From the NCBI RefSeq assembly GCF_021272185.1, contig NZ_JAJSEC010000002.1, positions 186,001 to 250,000 on the forward strand: a stretch of 64,000 nt of DNA. The letters run 5' to 3'. Shown piece after piece: positions 12,481-20,874 of the stretch. The notes beneath the pieces are model-generated. The model saw only the letters and a list, made by a program, of their open reading frames with translations. It was not told where the DNA came from and searched no databases. This stretch comes from Roseivivax sp. GX 12232. GTDB taxonomy: Bacteria; Pseudomonadota; Alphaproteobacteria; Rhodobacterales; Rhodobacteraceae. The stretch's first letter is position 1, and the number at the start of each line of letters is the position of its first letter. A program made the position numbers and the translations under genes.

Positions 12481-12894
12481 GCGCCCGTCCTTTCCCGCGG
12501 CACCTCTGCCGCGAAGGTGAGGCTAGGGCCTCACGCGGGCGGGTGGAAGCAGGAATGGGCGTGGCGCCGGGGTTGACCGGGGGGCGGGGCGGCTGGCTGG
12601 CAATTTGCGCGGCGCCTCAGGGCGCGCTCAAGGTCGCGTGGCGGCCGCGCGCCAGGGGCCGGACGGGCAGGGCGGGGCCGCGCGGCACCCGGCGCCAACC
12701 GTGGGACGGGCAGGGCGGTCCCGCCCGCCAAGCAACTGGAATCGCCAGCAAACCCCGGTCGCGCGCGCCGCTGCCCCAGCAGACCCTCCGCGTCAACCCG
12801 ACATTCCTGCAGCTTCGGCCTTGCACCGGGGCGGTCATCGTCTAGGCTCTCGGGTCACAGGGCGAGCAACGCCCGGACAAGGGAGGATAATCTG
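12481..12894. other. Non-coding interval between divergent genes
   Basis: No credible gene is seen in these 414 bases: the open frames are Arg/Pro/Gly-rich and antisense to one another. One perfect 7-bp hairpin (GTGAGGC-TAGG-GCCTCAC, 12517-12534) lies about 40 bp upstream of the minus-strand gene and may be an operator. AAGGGAGGATAA just before 12895 is the dctP ribosome-binding site. Confidence 0.5.
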
Positions 12895-13911
12895 ATGACA
12901 TCACTGAGCGTGAAGCTGACGGCGGGCGCCCTGGCGCTGACCTTCGCCACCGAGGCGGCGGCGACGGAATGGAACGTCTCGGTCTGGGGCAAGCGCCGCG
13001 CCTTCACCGAGCACATCCACAAGCTCGCCGAGCTGGTCGAGGAAAAGACCGACGGCGGGTTCACCATGAACATCTCCTACGGGGGCCTGTCGAACAACCG
13101 CGAGAACCTCGACGGGATCTCCATCGGGGCCTTCGAGATGGCGCAGTTCTGCGCCGGCTATCACCCCGACAAGAACCGCGCGATCACGGTGCTCGAGCTG
13201 CCCTTCATGGGGGTGTCGAACCTCGACGAGGAAGTGGCCGTCAGCCATGCGATCTACGACCACCCCGCGGTGGCCGAGGAGATGGCCCAGTGGAACGCGC
13301 GCATGGTGATGACCTCGCCGATGCCGCAGTACAACATCGTCGGCACCGGCGAGCCGCGCGACGAGCTGGCCGAGTTCGACGGCATGCGGGTGCGCGCCAC
13401 CGGCGGCCTGGGCGAGGCCTTCTCGGCGGTGGGCGGCGTGCCGACCTCGGTGACCGCGACGGAAGCCTACCAGGCGATGGAATCCGGCGTCGTCGACACC
13501 GTGGCCTTTGCCCAGCACGCGCATCTCTCCTTCGGCACGATCAACCAGGCCGACTGGTGGACCGCGAACCTCAACCCCGGCACGGTGAACTGCCCGGTGG
13601 TGGCCAATATCGACGCTTATGAGGCGCTCTCCGATGCCGAGCGCGAGGCTTTCGACAGCTCGGTCTCCGAGGCCATCGACCACTACCTGGCCAACTACGG
13701 CGAGCTGCTCGACCGCTGGGACAGCGTGCTCGAGGAGAAGGGCGTCCAGAAGGTCACCATCTCGGACGACCAGCTGGCGCAGTTCGAAGAGGTCGCGGGC
13801 GAGCCCATCCAGCAGGCCTGGATCGAGGAAATGAGCGCCCAGGGCCTGCCGGCCCAGGAACTCTACGACCTGATGAAGTCGACCCTGGAAGAAGCCCAGG
13901 CGACGAACTGA
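12895..13911 (+). CDS. dctP: TRAP transporter substrate-binding protein (DctP family)
   Basis: Periplasmic solute receptor, 338 aa, with a signal peptide (about 1-22, ending TEAAA). The family-defining Arg that pairs with the substrate carboxylate is in GMRVRATGG, near residue 166. The segment EAYQAMESGVVDT is typical of DctP proteins. It precedes dctQ and dctM in a complete tripartite carrier. The substrate cannot be read from the sequence; TRAP receptors usually bind carboxylates. GGGAGG precedes the start. Confidence 0.9.
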   Translation: MTSLSVKLTAGALALTFATEAAATEWNVSVWGKRRAFTEHIHKLAELVEEKTDGGFTMNISYGGLSNNRENLDGISIGAFEMAQFCAGYHPDKNRAITVLELPFMGVSNLDEEVAVSHAIYDHPAVAEEMAQWNARMVMTSPMPQYNIVGTGEPRDELAEFDGMRVRATGGLGEAFSAVGGVPTSVTATEAYQAMESGVVDTVAFAQHAHLSFGTINQADWWTANLNPGTVNCPVVANIDAYEALSDAEREAFDSSVSEAIDHYLANYGELLDRWDSVLEEKGVQKVTISDDQLAQFEEVAGEPIQQAWIEEMSAQGLPAQELYDLMKSTLEEAQATN

Positions 13912-13925
13912 TCGCGGGGGCCCGG

Positions 13926-13953
13926 CCCGGCGGCGCCTGAGCGCGTCGCCGGG
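13926..13953 (+). terminator. Intercistronic hairpin between dctP and dctQ
   Basis: CCCGGCG-GCGC-CTGA-GCGC-GT-CGCCGGG folds as a 7-bp plus 4-bp stem with a GU bulge and a tetraloop, 14 nt after the dctP stop. As in the agl operon, it probably raises binding-protein expression over the permeases. Confidence 0.55.
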
Positions 13954-14006
13954 ACACCGCGCGGCCCCTTGCCAAGAACAAGACCAGACGAGCGACGGAG
14001 GGGGAG

Positions 14007-14636
14007 ATGGCCGGAACCGCCAAGGTGCTTGCCGACGACAGCCTGTTGAGCCGGCTCGACCGGCGGCTGGCGGGGCTCGAATGGAGCTTCGCGTTGATCT
14101 CCGGGATTTTCGCCTTCGGGCTGATGATGCTGGCGGTGATCTCGGTCACCGGCCGCAACGGCTTCAACGAGCCGCTGCCGGGCTACGTCGACTGGATCGA
14201 GGCCTTCATGCCGCTGATCGCGATCCTCGGCATCTCCTACGTGCAGCGCACCGGCGGGCACATCCGCATGGACATCGTGATCGGCCTGTTGCGGGGCCGG
14301 GCGCTCTGGATCGCGGAGTTCATCACCACCTTCGGCATCCTGCTTCTGATGATCGCGCTGGTCTGGGGCTCCTGGGCGCATTTCGACCGCAGCTTCGACA
14401 TGGGCGCGCCGCTCTGGAGCCGCGACAGCTCCATCGACATCGGCCTGCCGATCTGGCCGGCCAAGCTGGTGGTGCCGGTGGCCTTCGCGGTGATGTGCCT
14501 GCGGCTGGTGCTGCAGCTCTGGGGCTACGGGCGGGCCATCCTGCTGGGGCTTGAGAGCCCGGTGGCGGTGCCGCTGATCCAGTCCGCCGCCGAGATCGCC
14601 GCCGAAGAGGCCGAAACCCTGAGCCGGAAGGACTGA
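14007..14636 (+). CDS. dctQ: TRAP transporter small permease (DctQ family)
   Basis: 209 aa, with four hydrophobic helices (about 27-50, 68-85, 105-130 and 152-175). The conserved RTGGHIRMD motif lies after the second helix. The family acts as the membrane linker between DctP and DctM. GGAGGGGGAG precedes ATG 14007. It is followed by dctM after 4 bp. Confidence 0.88.
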   Translation: MAGTAKVLADDSLLSRLDRRLAGLEWSFALISGIFAFGLMMLAVISVTGRNGFNEPLPGYVDWIEAFMPLIAILGISYVQRTGGHIRMDIVIGLLRGRALWIAEFITTFGILLLMIALVWGSWAHFDRSFDMGAPLWSRDSSIDIGLPIWPAKLVVPVAFAVMCLRLVLQLWGYGRAILLGLESPVAVPLIQSAAEIAAEEAETLSRKD

Positions 14637-14640
14637 ACGG

Positions 14641-16041
14641 ATGGAACCCATCGATATCGGCCTCTGGGTCACCGGCGGCCTTCTGGTCATGGTCGTCCTG
14701 GGCATGCGCGTGGCCTTCGCGGCGGCGCTGGCGGGCCTCATCGGCCTGATCTGGATCTTCTGGGAAAAGCGCGACTACGACTTCGAGCAACTGGGCTGGG
14801 CCCTGACCGTGGCGATCAAGACCGCCGGGCAGGTGCCGCATTCCAAGGTCTCGAACCAGGCGCTCTCGCTGATCCCGACCTTCATCCTGATCGGCTACCT
14901 GGCCTATTACGCAGGCCTGACGCGGGCGCTTTTCGAGGCCGCCAAACGCTGGATCGCCTGGGTGCCGGGCGGGCTCGCGGTCTCGACGGTCTTCGCCACG
15001 GCGGGTTTCGCCGCGGTCTCGGGCGCGAGCGTGGCGACCGCGGCGGTCTTCGCGCGCATCGCCATCCCCGAGATGCTCAAGGTCGGCTACGACAAGCGTT
15101 TCGCCGCGGGTGTGGTCGCCGCGGGCGGCACGCTGGCCTCGCTGATCCCGCCCTCGGCGATCCTGGTGATCTACGCGATCATCGTGGAGCAGGACGTGGG
15201 CCGGCTGCTGCTCGCGGGTTTCATCCCGGGCGTCTTCTCGGCCTTCGTCTATGCCACGCTGATCGTGATCATGGCGCTGACCCTGCGCAACTTCGGCCCG
15301 CCGGTCAGCGGCTTCACCTGGCGCGAGCGGCTGGTCGCCCTGCCGCCGGCGCTGCCCATCGTGGCGGTCGTGGTGATCATCATCTTCTTCGTCTACAACC
15401 CCTTCGGCGGCGACGCCTGGGGCACGCCGACCGAAGGCGGGGCCATCGGCGCCTTCATCGTCTTCTGCATGGCCATCGCCCGGGGGATGCGCCTGAAAGA
15501 GCTGAAGGACGCCCTGGTCGAGACCGCCAAGCTGTCGATCATGATCTTCTCGATTATCTGGGGCGTGCTGATCTACGTGCGCTTCCTGGGCTTCGCCGAT
15601 CTGCCGACCGCCTTCTCGGACTGGATCACCAGCCTCGAGTATTCGCCGATGCTGATCCTGGTCTGCATCCTCCTGGCCTATGCGGTCCTGGGGATGTTCA
15701 TGGATGCCATCGGGATGCTGCTCCTGACGCTGCCGGTGGTCTACCCGGCGGTCATGGCGCTGAACGGGGGCGAGTTCGTCAGCGCGGAAGAGGCGACCTT
15801 CGGCATGTCCGGGCCGATGTGCGCGGTCTGGTTCGGGATCCTGGTGGTGAAGATGGCGGAGTTCTGTCTGATCACCCCGCCGATCGGGCTCAACTGCTTC
15901 GTGGTGGCGGGCGTGCGGCCGGATCTGTCGGTGCAGGACGTGTTCCGGGGCGTGACGCCCTTCTTCATCGCCGACGGCATCACCATTGCGCTTCTGGTGA
16001 GCTTCCCGGCGATCGTGCTCTGGCTGCCCTCGCTCGCGTGA
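14641..16041 (+). CDS. dctM: TRAP transporter large permease (DctM family)
   Basis: Sodium-driven transport subunit of the TRAP carrier, 466 aa, with about a dozen hydrophobic helices. Family motifs include GAATAAVFARIAIPEM-like (seen as SVATAAVFARIAIPEM), GTLASLIPPSAILVIYA and the C-terminal LITPPIGLNCFVVAG. The last codons and the TGA stop lie inside the first unit of a 41-bp tandem repeat, so the C-terminus (LPSLA) is repeat-encoded. Confidence 0.92.
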   Translation: MEPIDIGLWVTGGLLVMVVLGMRVAFAAALAGLIGLIWIFWEKRDYDFEQLGWALTVAIKTAGQVPHSKVSNQALSLIPTFILIGYLAYYAGLTRALFEAAKRWIAWVPGGLAVSTVFATAGFAAVSGASVATAAVFARIAIPEMLKVGYDKRFAAGVVAAGGTLASLIPPSAILVIYAIIVEQDVGRLLLAGFIPGVFSAFVYATLIVIMALTLRNFGPPVSGFTWRERLVALPPALPIVAVVVIIIFFVYNPFGGDAWGTPTEGGAIGAFIVFCMAIARGMRLKELKDALVETAKLSIMIFSIIWGVLIYVRFLGFADLPTAFSDWITSLEYSPMLILVCILLAYAVLGMFMDAIGMLLLTLPVVYPAVMALNGGEFVSAEEATFGMSGPMCAVWFGILVVKMAEFCLITPPIGLNCFVVAGVRPDLSVQDVFRGVTPFFIADGITIALLVSFPAIVLWLPSLA

Positions 16042-16188
16042 GGGCCGGCCCGGCCCGGGTCTGAGTGCCCGCGCTCGCGTGGGGGGCGTCCGGGGCTGGG
16101 TCTAACTGCCCGCGCTCGCGTGAGGGTCGCCCGGGCCCGTGCCTAACGGCCTGCGCTCGCGTGGGGCCACCCGGGGCTGGGTCTTGCC
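16025..16188 (+). repeat. Four tandem 41-bp repeats spanning the dctM stop codon
   Basis: The core CGCTCGCGTG occurs at 16031, 16072, 16113 and 16154, exactly 41 bp apart each time. Flanks are conserved as TGCCCG before and a GGGTCTAAC-like end after. The first unit encodes the dctM C-terminus. Units alternate TGAGGG and TGGGG after the core. No unique spacer separates units, so this is a minisatellite. Confidence 0.9.
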
Positions 16189-16227
16189 CCACGCCTGAGC
16201 GCGCATCCGGGCCCCATCTGACCGCGC

Positions 16228-16253
16228 GGAACCCGCGCCCCCGCTTCGGGGTT
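16228..16253 (+). promoter_or_regulatory. Probable EcfG promoter of the DUF1328 gene
   Basis: GGAAC (16228-16232), a 17-nt spacer, then GGTT (16250-16253). This matches the general-stress consensus GGAAC-N16/17-CGTT at all but one position and lies about 70 bp upstream of the start codon. Confidence 0.6.
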
Positions 16254-16299
16254 ATCTGGCCATCGACCGGCAGGGTGCCGGTTCCCGTTCAGATAACCC
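16249..16299. repeat. Nested inverted repeats upstream of the DUF1328 gene
   Basis: The outer arms GGGTTATCTG/CAGATAACCC (10 bp, perfect) enclose the inner arms ACCGGCA-GGG-TGCCGGT (7 bp, perfect), with 7 nt on each side between them. The outer arm overlaps the probable EcfG -10. It could be a cruciform, a regulator site, or partly a 5'-UTR structure. Confidence 0.7.
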
Positions 16300-16324
16300 G
16301 GCAGCCCCGGGGGAAAGGACCGTC

Positions 16325-16483
16325 ATGCTTGGGTGGGCTCTCACCTTCCTCGTTGTCGCGATCATCGCGGGTGTTCTCGGTTTCGGCGGCATCGCCACCG
16401 CCTCGGCCGGGATCGCGAAGATCCTGTTCTTCGTCTTCCTGATCCTCTTCGCCGCCGCCGCGATCATGCGGCTGGTGCGCTAG
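16325..16483 (+). CDS. DUF1328 (YtjA-like) small membrane protein
   Basis: A 52-aa protein of two membrane helices: [20 protein letters not shown], then a [13 protein letters not shown] turn, then [18 protein letters not shown]. This is the complete DUF1328 pattern. GGAAAGGA precedes ATG 16325. It has a probable EcfG promoter and a strong terminator, so it is monocistronic and likely stress-induced. The molecular function of the family is unknown. Confidence 0.88.
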   Translation: MLGWALTFLVVAIIAGVLGFGGIATASAGIAKILFFVFLILFAAAAIMRLVR

Positions 16484-16499
16484 GGCAAGGCACGAAAAA

Positions 16500-16530
16500 G
16501 GGCGCCGGAGCCATCACGGCCCCGGCGCCC
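16500..16530. terminator. Bidirectional terminator between the DUF1328 gene and phyR
   Basis: GGGCGCCGG/CCGGCGCCC (9 bp; inner GCC/GGC adds to it) is followed by ATTTTT on the plus strand and preceded by GAAAAA, so it can also act for phyR on the minus strand. Confidence 0.85.
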
Positions 16531-16565
16531 CCGGTATTTTTACATCTCCTCGCGGGAGCGGCGCC

Positions 16566-17366
16566 TCAGGCGCGCAGCGTCTCGGTCGAGGAGAAGAACA
16601 TCGCCTGGCTGATCGCGGAGCGCACCTGCTCCTCGGAGTAGGGCTTGGAGATCAGGAAGGCCGGTTCCGGCTTGTCCCCGGTCAGGAGCCGCTCGGGGAA
16701 GGCGGTGATGAAGATCACCGGACGTTCGCCGAGATCGCGCAACAGGTCGTTCACCGCGTCGACGCCCGAGGAATTGTCCGCAAGCTGGATGTCGGCGAGG
16801 ATCAGATCGGGCACCTCCTTGGCACCAAGCGACACCGCACCGTCGCGGGTGCGCGCCACGCCGGTCACACGGTGACCGAGGTCGGCCACGATGCTCTCGA
16901 GGTCCATGGCAATGATCGCCTCGTCCTCGATGATCAGGACGCGGCCCGACATGCCGTCGGCCATCTCCTGGCGGGCGGTCTCGACCAGGGCCTCGGCCTC
17001 TTCGATGCTGACGTTCATGATCTCGCCCACCTGCGAGATGGTGAACTCTTCGATGGTGTGCAGCAGAAGCGCCTCGCGGCTGTTGGTGGTCAGGCGCGAG
17101 AGATGCTTCTGGGCGGCCTTGCGCGGGCCCTCGGCCTCTTCGGTCACCGGCGCGCCGGTGGTGACCCAGATGCCGTGGAACATCGCGAACAAGCCCACCT
17201 TGGCGGTGGAGGCGCCCTCGACCGTGTCGCGGTCGGCCAGAACCGCCTCGAGCGTGGCGGCGGCATATTGGTCGCCGGATGTCTGCGACCCCGTCAGAGC
17301 GCGCGCATAGCGCCGCAGGTAGGGAAGCGCGGCGCCGATCTCGCTGCTGAGGTCTGCCTGAGCCAT
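16566..17366 (-). CDS. phyR: General stress response regulator PhyR
   Basis: 266 aa: an N-terminal sigma-like domain (about 1-135, helices with RYARALTGSQ and SREALLLHTIEEFTISQVGE) fused to a receiver domain (about 141-262). The phosphoacceptor is Asp192 (LILADIQLADNS) and the conserved Lys is in FLISKPYSEEQV. On phosphorylation the sigma-like domain captures the anti-sigma factor NepR and frees EcfG. It is divergent from nepR-ecfG and shares a back-to-back pair of EcfG promoters, which gives positive feedback. Confidence 0.96.
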   Translation of the reverse strand: MAQADLSSEIGAALPYLRRYARALTGSQTSGDQYAAATLEAVLADRDTVEGASTAKVGLFAMFHGIWVTTGAPVTEEAEGPRKAAQKHLSRLTTNSREALLLHTIEEFTISQVGEIMNVSIEEAEALVETARQEMADGMSGRVLIIEDEAIIAMDLESIVADLGHRVTGVARTRDGAVSLGAKEVPDLILADIQLADNSSGVDAVNDLLRDLGERPVIFITAFPERLLTGDKPEPAFLISKPYSEEQVRSAISQAMFFSSTETLRA

Positions 17367-17396
17367 ATTTCTTTATCCTTCCTCGTGACTTTTTCG

Positions 17397-17422
17397 GGAA
17401 CCAAACGTGGCGGGTGGCTGTT
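17397..17422 (+). promoter_or_regulatory. EcfG promoter of nepR-ecfG
   Basis: GGAAC (17397-17401), 17-nt spacer, TGTT (17419-17422), close to GGAAC-N16/17-CGTT. It lies 44 nt upstream of the nepR start and implies autoactivation. Confidence 0.7.
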
Positions 17423-17428
17423 GGTTCC
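17404..17428 (-). promoter_or_regulatory. EcfG promoter of phyR
   Basis: On the minus strand GGAAC (17428-17424), 16-nt spacer, CGTT (17407-17404) is an exact EcfG consensus promoter, 37 nt upstream of the phyR start. It overlaps the divergent nepR promoter almost completely. Confidence 0.85.
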
Positions 17429-17466
17429 CGAATTGGGGCCTGAATTTGGTGCGCACAAGGTAAAGA

Positions 17467-17637
17467 ATGGCTCAGACCGCACGAAAAAATAAGCGAGATG
17501 ACGTGATCGACGAGAACCTGAAACGGGTCTACGAGGACATGCTTGACCAGGATGTCCCGGACCGCTTTCTCGATCTCTTGACCCAGCTCAAGGATCAGGA
17601 TCAGGCGAAGAAGACATCGAGCGAGAGCGACGAATGA
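17467..17637 (+). CDS. nepR: Anti-sigma factor NepR
   Basis: A 56-aa protein. The core IDENLKRVYEDMLDQDVPDR followed by FLDLLTQL matches the two-helix NepR signature that binds either EcfG or phospho-PhyR. Position between phyR and ecfG is diagnostic. The stop overlaps the ecfG start (ATGA). Confidence 0.95.
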   Translation: MAQTARKNKRDDVIDENLKRVYEDMLDQDVPDRFLDLLTQLKDQDQAKKTSSESDE

Positions 17638-18191
17638 GTTCAGATCCCCGCGATGAGATCGTGGAGCATCTGCCGGCGCTCCGCGCGTTTGCCTTGTCCC
17701 TGACGCGCAACGGCGCGCTGGCCGACGACATGGTGCAGGATGCCCTGGTGAAGGCCTGGACGAAGATCCACACCTTCGAGCCCGGGACCAACATGCGGGC
17801 CTGGCTCTTCACCATCCTGCGCAACACCTACTATTCGAACCGCCGCAAGGCGGGCCGGGAGGTGGGCGACGCGGATGGGCTGCTGACCGAAAGCCTGTCG
17901 GAGAAGCCGGCGCATGACGGACGGCTGCAGCTGTCGGACTTCCTGCGCGCCTTCGAGAAGCTGAACGACGAACAGCGCGAGGCGCTGATCCTGGTAGGGG
18001 CCTCGGGCTTTTCCTACGAGGAGGCCGCCGACATGTGCGGCGTCGCCGTCGGCACCATCAAGAGCCGCACGAACCGCGCCCGCGCCCGTCTGGCCGAGCT
18101 TCTGTCGCTCAGCGACGACGAGGCCTTCGAGCTGACCGACCAGGCCACCATGGCGGTGGTTTCCGGCAACAAACCGGCCAACGCGAGGTAA
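17634..18191 (+). CDS. ecfG: ECF sigma factor EcfG (general stress response)
   Basis: 185 aa ECF15-type sigma factor. Region 2 is LPALRAFALSLTRNGALADD followed by MVQDALVKAWTKIHTF; region 4 is LNDEQREALILVGASGFSYE followed by EAADMCGVAVGTIKSRTNRA. It directs RNA polymerase to GGAAC-N16/17-CGTT promoters, several of which lie in this window. It is translationally coupled to nepR by a 4-bp overlap and followed after 3 bp by the sensor kinase. Confidence 0.95.
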   Translation: MSSDPRDEIVEHLPALRAFALSLTRNGALADDMVQDALVKAWTKIHTFEPGTNMRAWLFTILRNTYYSNRRKAGREVGDADGLLTESLSEKPAHDGRLQLSDFLRAFEKLNDEQREALILVGASGFSYEEAADMCGVAVGTIKSRTNRARARLAELLSLSDDEAFELTDQATMAVVSGNKPANAR

Positions 18192-18194
18192 CGG

Positions 18195-19931
18195 ATGATC
18201 GCCGCGCCCGGACCCCGTCCGATCCCGAGTGGATTGGGTGCCCGGATTATCGCCTTTCTGTCCATCGCGCTGATCCCGATCGGCCTGGTCGCCTATGTGC
18301 AGACCACCGAGCTCGACAGCGAGACCCGCGCGCGCACGCAGCTCAACCTCACCGACATCACCGAAGCCGCCGTGGAGGCCGAGCGGGCCATGCTGACCCG
18401 CTCCTTCGGGGCGGCCGAGGCGCTGGGGGCGATCACCCGCGTCTCGATCTCGGACGAGGCGACCTGCGAGGCCTCCTTGCGCGAATACCAGCGGCTCGCG
18501 GGGCATGTGAGCTTCGTCGGTTTCCTCGGCATCGACGGGCGGGTCTTCTGCTCGACCGCGAACCAGCCCTTTGACGTCAGCCAGTATCCCGGCGCGCTCG
18601 AGGCGCTTGGCCGGCCCACGCCGGAAGTGCTGCGCTTCGATCACGCGCCGGTCAGCGGCGAGCCGGTGGTCACGGTCTATTACCCGGTGCTGCGCGCGGG
18701 CCAGCACGTCGGTCATATCATCATCTCGACCCCGGTCCGCGTCCTGCGCGAGATCGACACGCTCTCGGACGACAGCGAGGCGGGCTATGTCGACGCGATC
18801 CTGATGAACGCCGAGGGCGAGGTCCTAAAAAGCGCCAGCCCCTTCGCGCGGCTGCCCGACATCATGCCCGCCGATCTCGACCTCGAGACGCTGACCGCGG
18901 GCGAGGAATATAGCTTCCTCGCGCGGTCGGGCTCGGGGCAGGACTACATCTACGCCATCGTCAACATCGTGCCGGACCTCGCTTATGCGATGAGCGTCTG
19001 GCCGACCGACAGCCCCAAGGTCAACGCGCTGCAGGCCGGCGCCTATACCAAGGCGCTGCCGCTCCTGATGTGGGCGGCGAGCGTGATCGTCGCCTATCTC
19101 GCCGTGAACCGGCTGGTGATCCGCCACATCCGTACCCTGCGTTACCAGATGCGCAGCTTCGCCCGCGACCGCCGCCTGCCGGCGCAGTCGAGCGGCCAGG
19201 ACATGGCGCTGGAGCTGCGCGACATGGAAAACGACTTCCTGCAGATGTCGGATTCGATCCTGCAGGACGAGGCGCAGCTGGAAAACGCGCTCCGCGAGAA
19301 GACTATCCTTCTCAAGGAGGTGCACCACCGGGTGAAGAACAACCTGCAGCTCATCTCCTCGATCATGAACATGCAGATCCGCCAGAGCGAGACGCAGGAG
19401 ACCAAGCGCGTGCTGCGCCGCCTGCAGGAGCGCATCCGCGGGCTCGCCGCGATTCACCGGCAGCTCTACCGCACCGCGGATCTCGGCCATGTCGACGTGA
19501 AGGAGCTGCTCGAGGAGCTGGTCGGCCAGATCGCGCTGATCAACGACCGCGACCGCGACGGCATCGTGATCGTCAAGGACCTCGACCCGGTGGAGATTTA
19601 CCCCGACCAGGCCATGCCGCTGTCGCTCCTGACCGCCGAGGCGCTGGCCAATGCCGAGAAATACATCCAGGCCGACAGCAGCGGCCACCGCGAGATCGCC
19701 GTGCGGCTGAAGCGCAGCGAGGACCGGGGCGTGCTGCTCGAGGTCGAGAACACCTCGAACCCCGAGAAGCTGCCCGAGGTCGACCCGATGGGCGGGCTGG
19801 GGCTGCGGCTGATCCAGGCCTTCTCGACCCAGCTCGGCGGCACGCTCGAACACGGCATGGACGGCGAACGCTTCCGCATCTCGGTGCGCTTCCACATGTC
19901 CGACTTCAAACCGGAAGTGGTGGACTACTAA
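18195..19931 (+). CDS. Membrane sensor histidine kinase (HisKA_2 type) of the general stress response
   Basis: 578 aa. TM1 about 17-36, a large periplasmic sensor (about 38-285, Cache-like), TM2 about 288-305, a linker, then the HisKA_2 domain with the phosphoacceptor in LLKEVHHRVKNNLQL (His 377/378) and a HATPase_c domain ending in MGGLGLRLIQAF. This kinase class (PhyK-like) phosphorylates PhyR. It starts 3 bp after ecfG, so it belongs to the same operon, and the following amidoligase gene starts 1 bp after its stop. The stimulus is unknown. Kinase-PhyR pairing is inferred from family and location. Confidence 0.88.
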   Translation: MIAAPGPRPIPSGLGARIIAFLSIALIPIGLVAYVQTTELDSETRARTQLNLTDITEAAVEAERAMLTRSFGAAEALGAITRVSISDEATCEASLREYQRLAGHVSFVGFLGIDGRVFCSTANQPFDVSQYPGALEALGRPTPEVLRFDHAPVSGEPVVTVYYPVLRAGQHVGHIIISTPVRVLREIDTLSDDSEAGYVDAILMNAEGEVLKSASPFARLPDIMPADLDLETLTAGEEYSFLARSGSGQDYIYAIVNIVPDLAYAMSVWPTDSPKVNALQAGAYTKALPLLMWAASVIVAYLAVNRLVIRHIRTLRYQMRSFARDRRLPAQSSGQDMALELRDMENDFLQMSDSILQDEAQLENALREKTILLKEVHHRVKNNLQLISSIMNMQIRQSETQETKRVLRRLQERIRGLAAIHRQLYRTADLGHVDVKELLEELVGQIALINDRDRDGIVIVKDLDPVEIYPDQAMPLSLLTAEALANAEKYIQADSSGHREIAVRLKRSEDRGVLLEVENTSNPEKLPEVDPMGGLGLRLIQAFSTQLGGTLEHGMDGERFRISVRFHMSDFKPEVVDY

Positions 19932-19932
19932 C

Positions 19933-20874
19933 ATGCCGCTGGATCCCAAACCCCTGCCGGAGCCCCTGACGGGCGCGGGCGAGCCCCGCCGCGTCGGCGT
20001 CGAGATCGAGTTCGGCGCGCTTGGCGAGGAACGCGTGACCTCCATCGTCGAGGAGGTCCTGGGCGGGCGCACCGAGCGGCGCGGCGACAAGGGCTTCGTG
20101 GTCAGCGGCACCGAGGTCGGCGACCTCGAGGTCTATCTCGACACCCAGTATCTCAAGCGCGCCGAGACCGCCTTCGAGAAGCGCATCCACGACATCGCCC
20201 GCGCGGTCGTCCCGGTCGAGATCGTCTCGGCCCCGATCCGCCCGGAACAGATCGCCCGGCTCGACGCGCTCTGCGTCGCCCTGCGCGAGGCCGGGGCGAC
20301 GGGCACGGCGGCGGGCACCTTCCTGGGCTTCGGCGTGCATTTCAATCCCGAGGTGCCGGCGCAGGAGCTGGCCGCGATCCTGCCGGTGCTGCGCGCCTAT
20401 GCCTTCCTCGAGAACAGCTTCCGCGACGCCGCCGGCATCGACTTCGCGCGCCGGGTGCTGCCTTTTGTCGATCCCTATCCGCGCGCGCTCCTCGACGGGC
20501 TCGCCGAGGAGGTGCCCGACATGGGCGCGCTCATCGACCTTTACCTCGACCGCGCGCCCTCGCGGAACCACGGGCTCGACATGCTCTGCCTCTTCGCCGA
20601 GATCGACGGCGACCGGGTGGCGCGGGCCATGGATCTTGGTCTCGTCTCGGCGCGGCCGACCTATCACTACCGGCTGCCCGACTGCCGCATCAACGAGGCC
20701 GACTGGTCGCTGGCGCTGGAATGGAACCGCTGGGTCCGGGTCGAGGAGATCGCCCGCGACCCCGGCACCATCGCCGATCTGCGCGCCGCCTGGAAGGATC
20801 ACCGGGGCCAGCTCACCAGCACCCGGGCCGACTGGGTGCGCCGCTCGGCGGAGATCGTGGGCGGGCTGGCATGA
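19933..20874 (+). CDS. Putative amidoligase (Amidoligase_2 family)
   Basis: 313 aa, soluble. The N-terminus GEPRRVGVEIEFGALGEERV with its VGVEIEF strand, the later GTFLGFGVHFNPEV and the PSRNHGLDMLCLF segment fit the glutamine-synthetase/gamma-glutamylcysteine-ligase fold of Amidoligase_2 (PF12224). That fold forms amide bonds from ATP, a carboxylate and an amine. Substrates are unknown. It is tightly packed: 1 bp after the stress kinase and overlapping the next gene by ATGA. Comparative studies of amidoligases report them beside class-I glutamine-amidotransferase-like peptidases, as here. Family call moderate to good; role unknown. Confidence 0.75.
   Translation: MPLDPKPLPEPLTGAGEPRRVGVEIEFGALGEERVTSIVEEVLGGRTERRGDKGFVVSGTEVGDLEVYLDTQYLKRAETAFEKRIHDIARAVVPVEIVSAPIRPEQIARLDALCVALREAGATGTAAGTFLGFGVHFNPEVPAQELAAILPVLRAYAFLENSFRDAAGIDFARRVLPFVDPYPRALLDGLAEEVPDMGALIDLYLDRAPSRNHGLDMLCLFAEIDGDRVARAMDLGLVSARPTYHYRLPDCRINEADWSLALEWNRWVRVEEIARDPGTIADLRAAWKDHRGQLTSTRADWVRRSAEIVGGLA

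Noticed and set aside
12459..12895. Overlapping short open frames before dctP on both strands
   Set aside because: Pro/Arg/Gly-rich, mutually overlapping and without start signals; treated as non-coding.
16025..16188. CRISPR-like array
   Set aside because: Units abut directly with no unique spacers, the unit is imperfect and not CRISPR-like in structure, and no cas gene is near.
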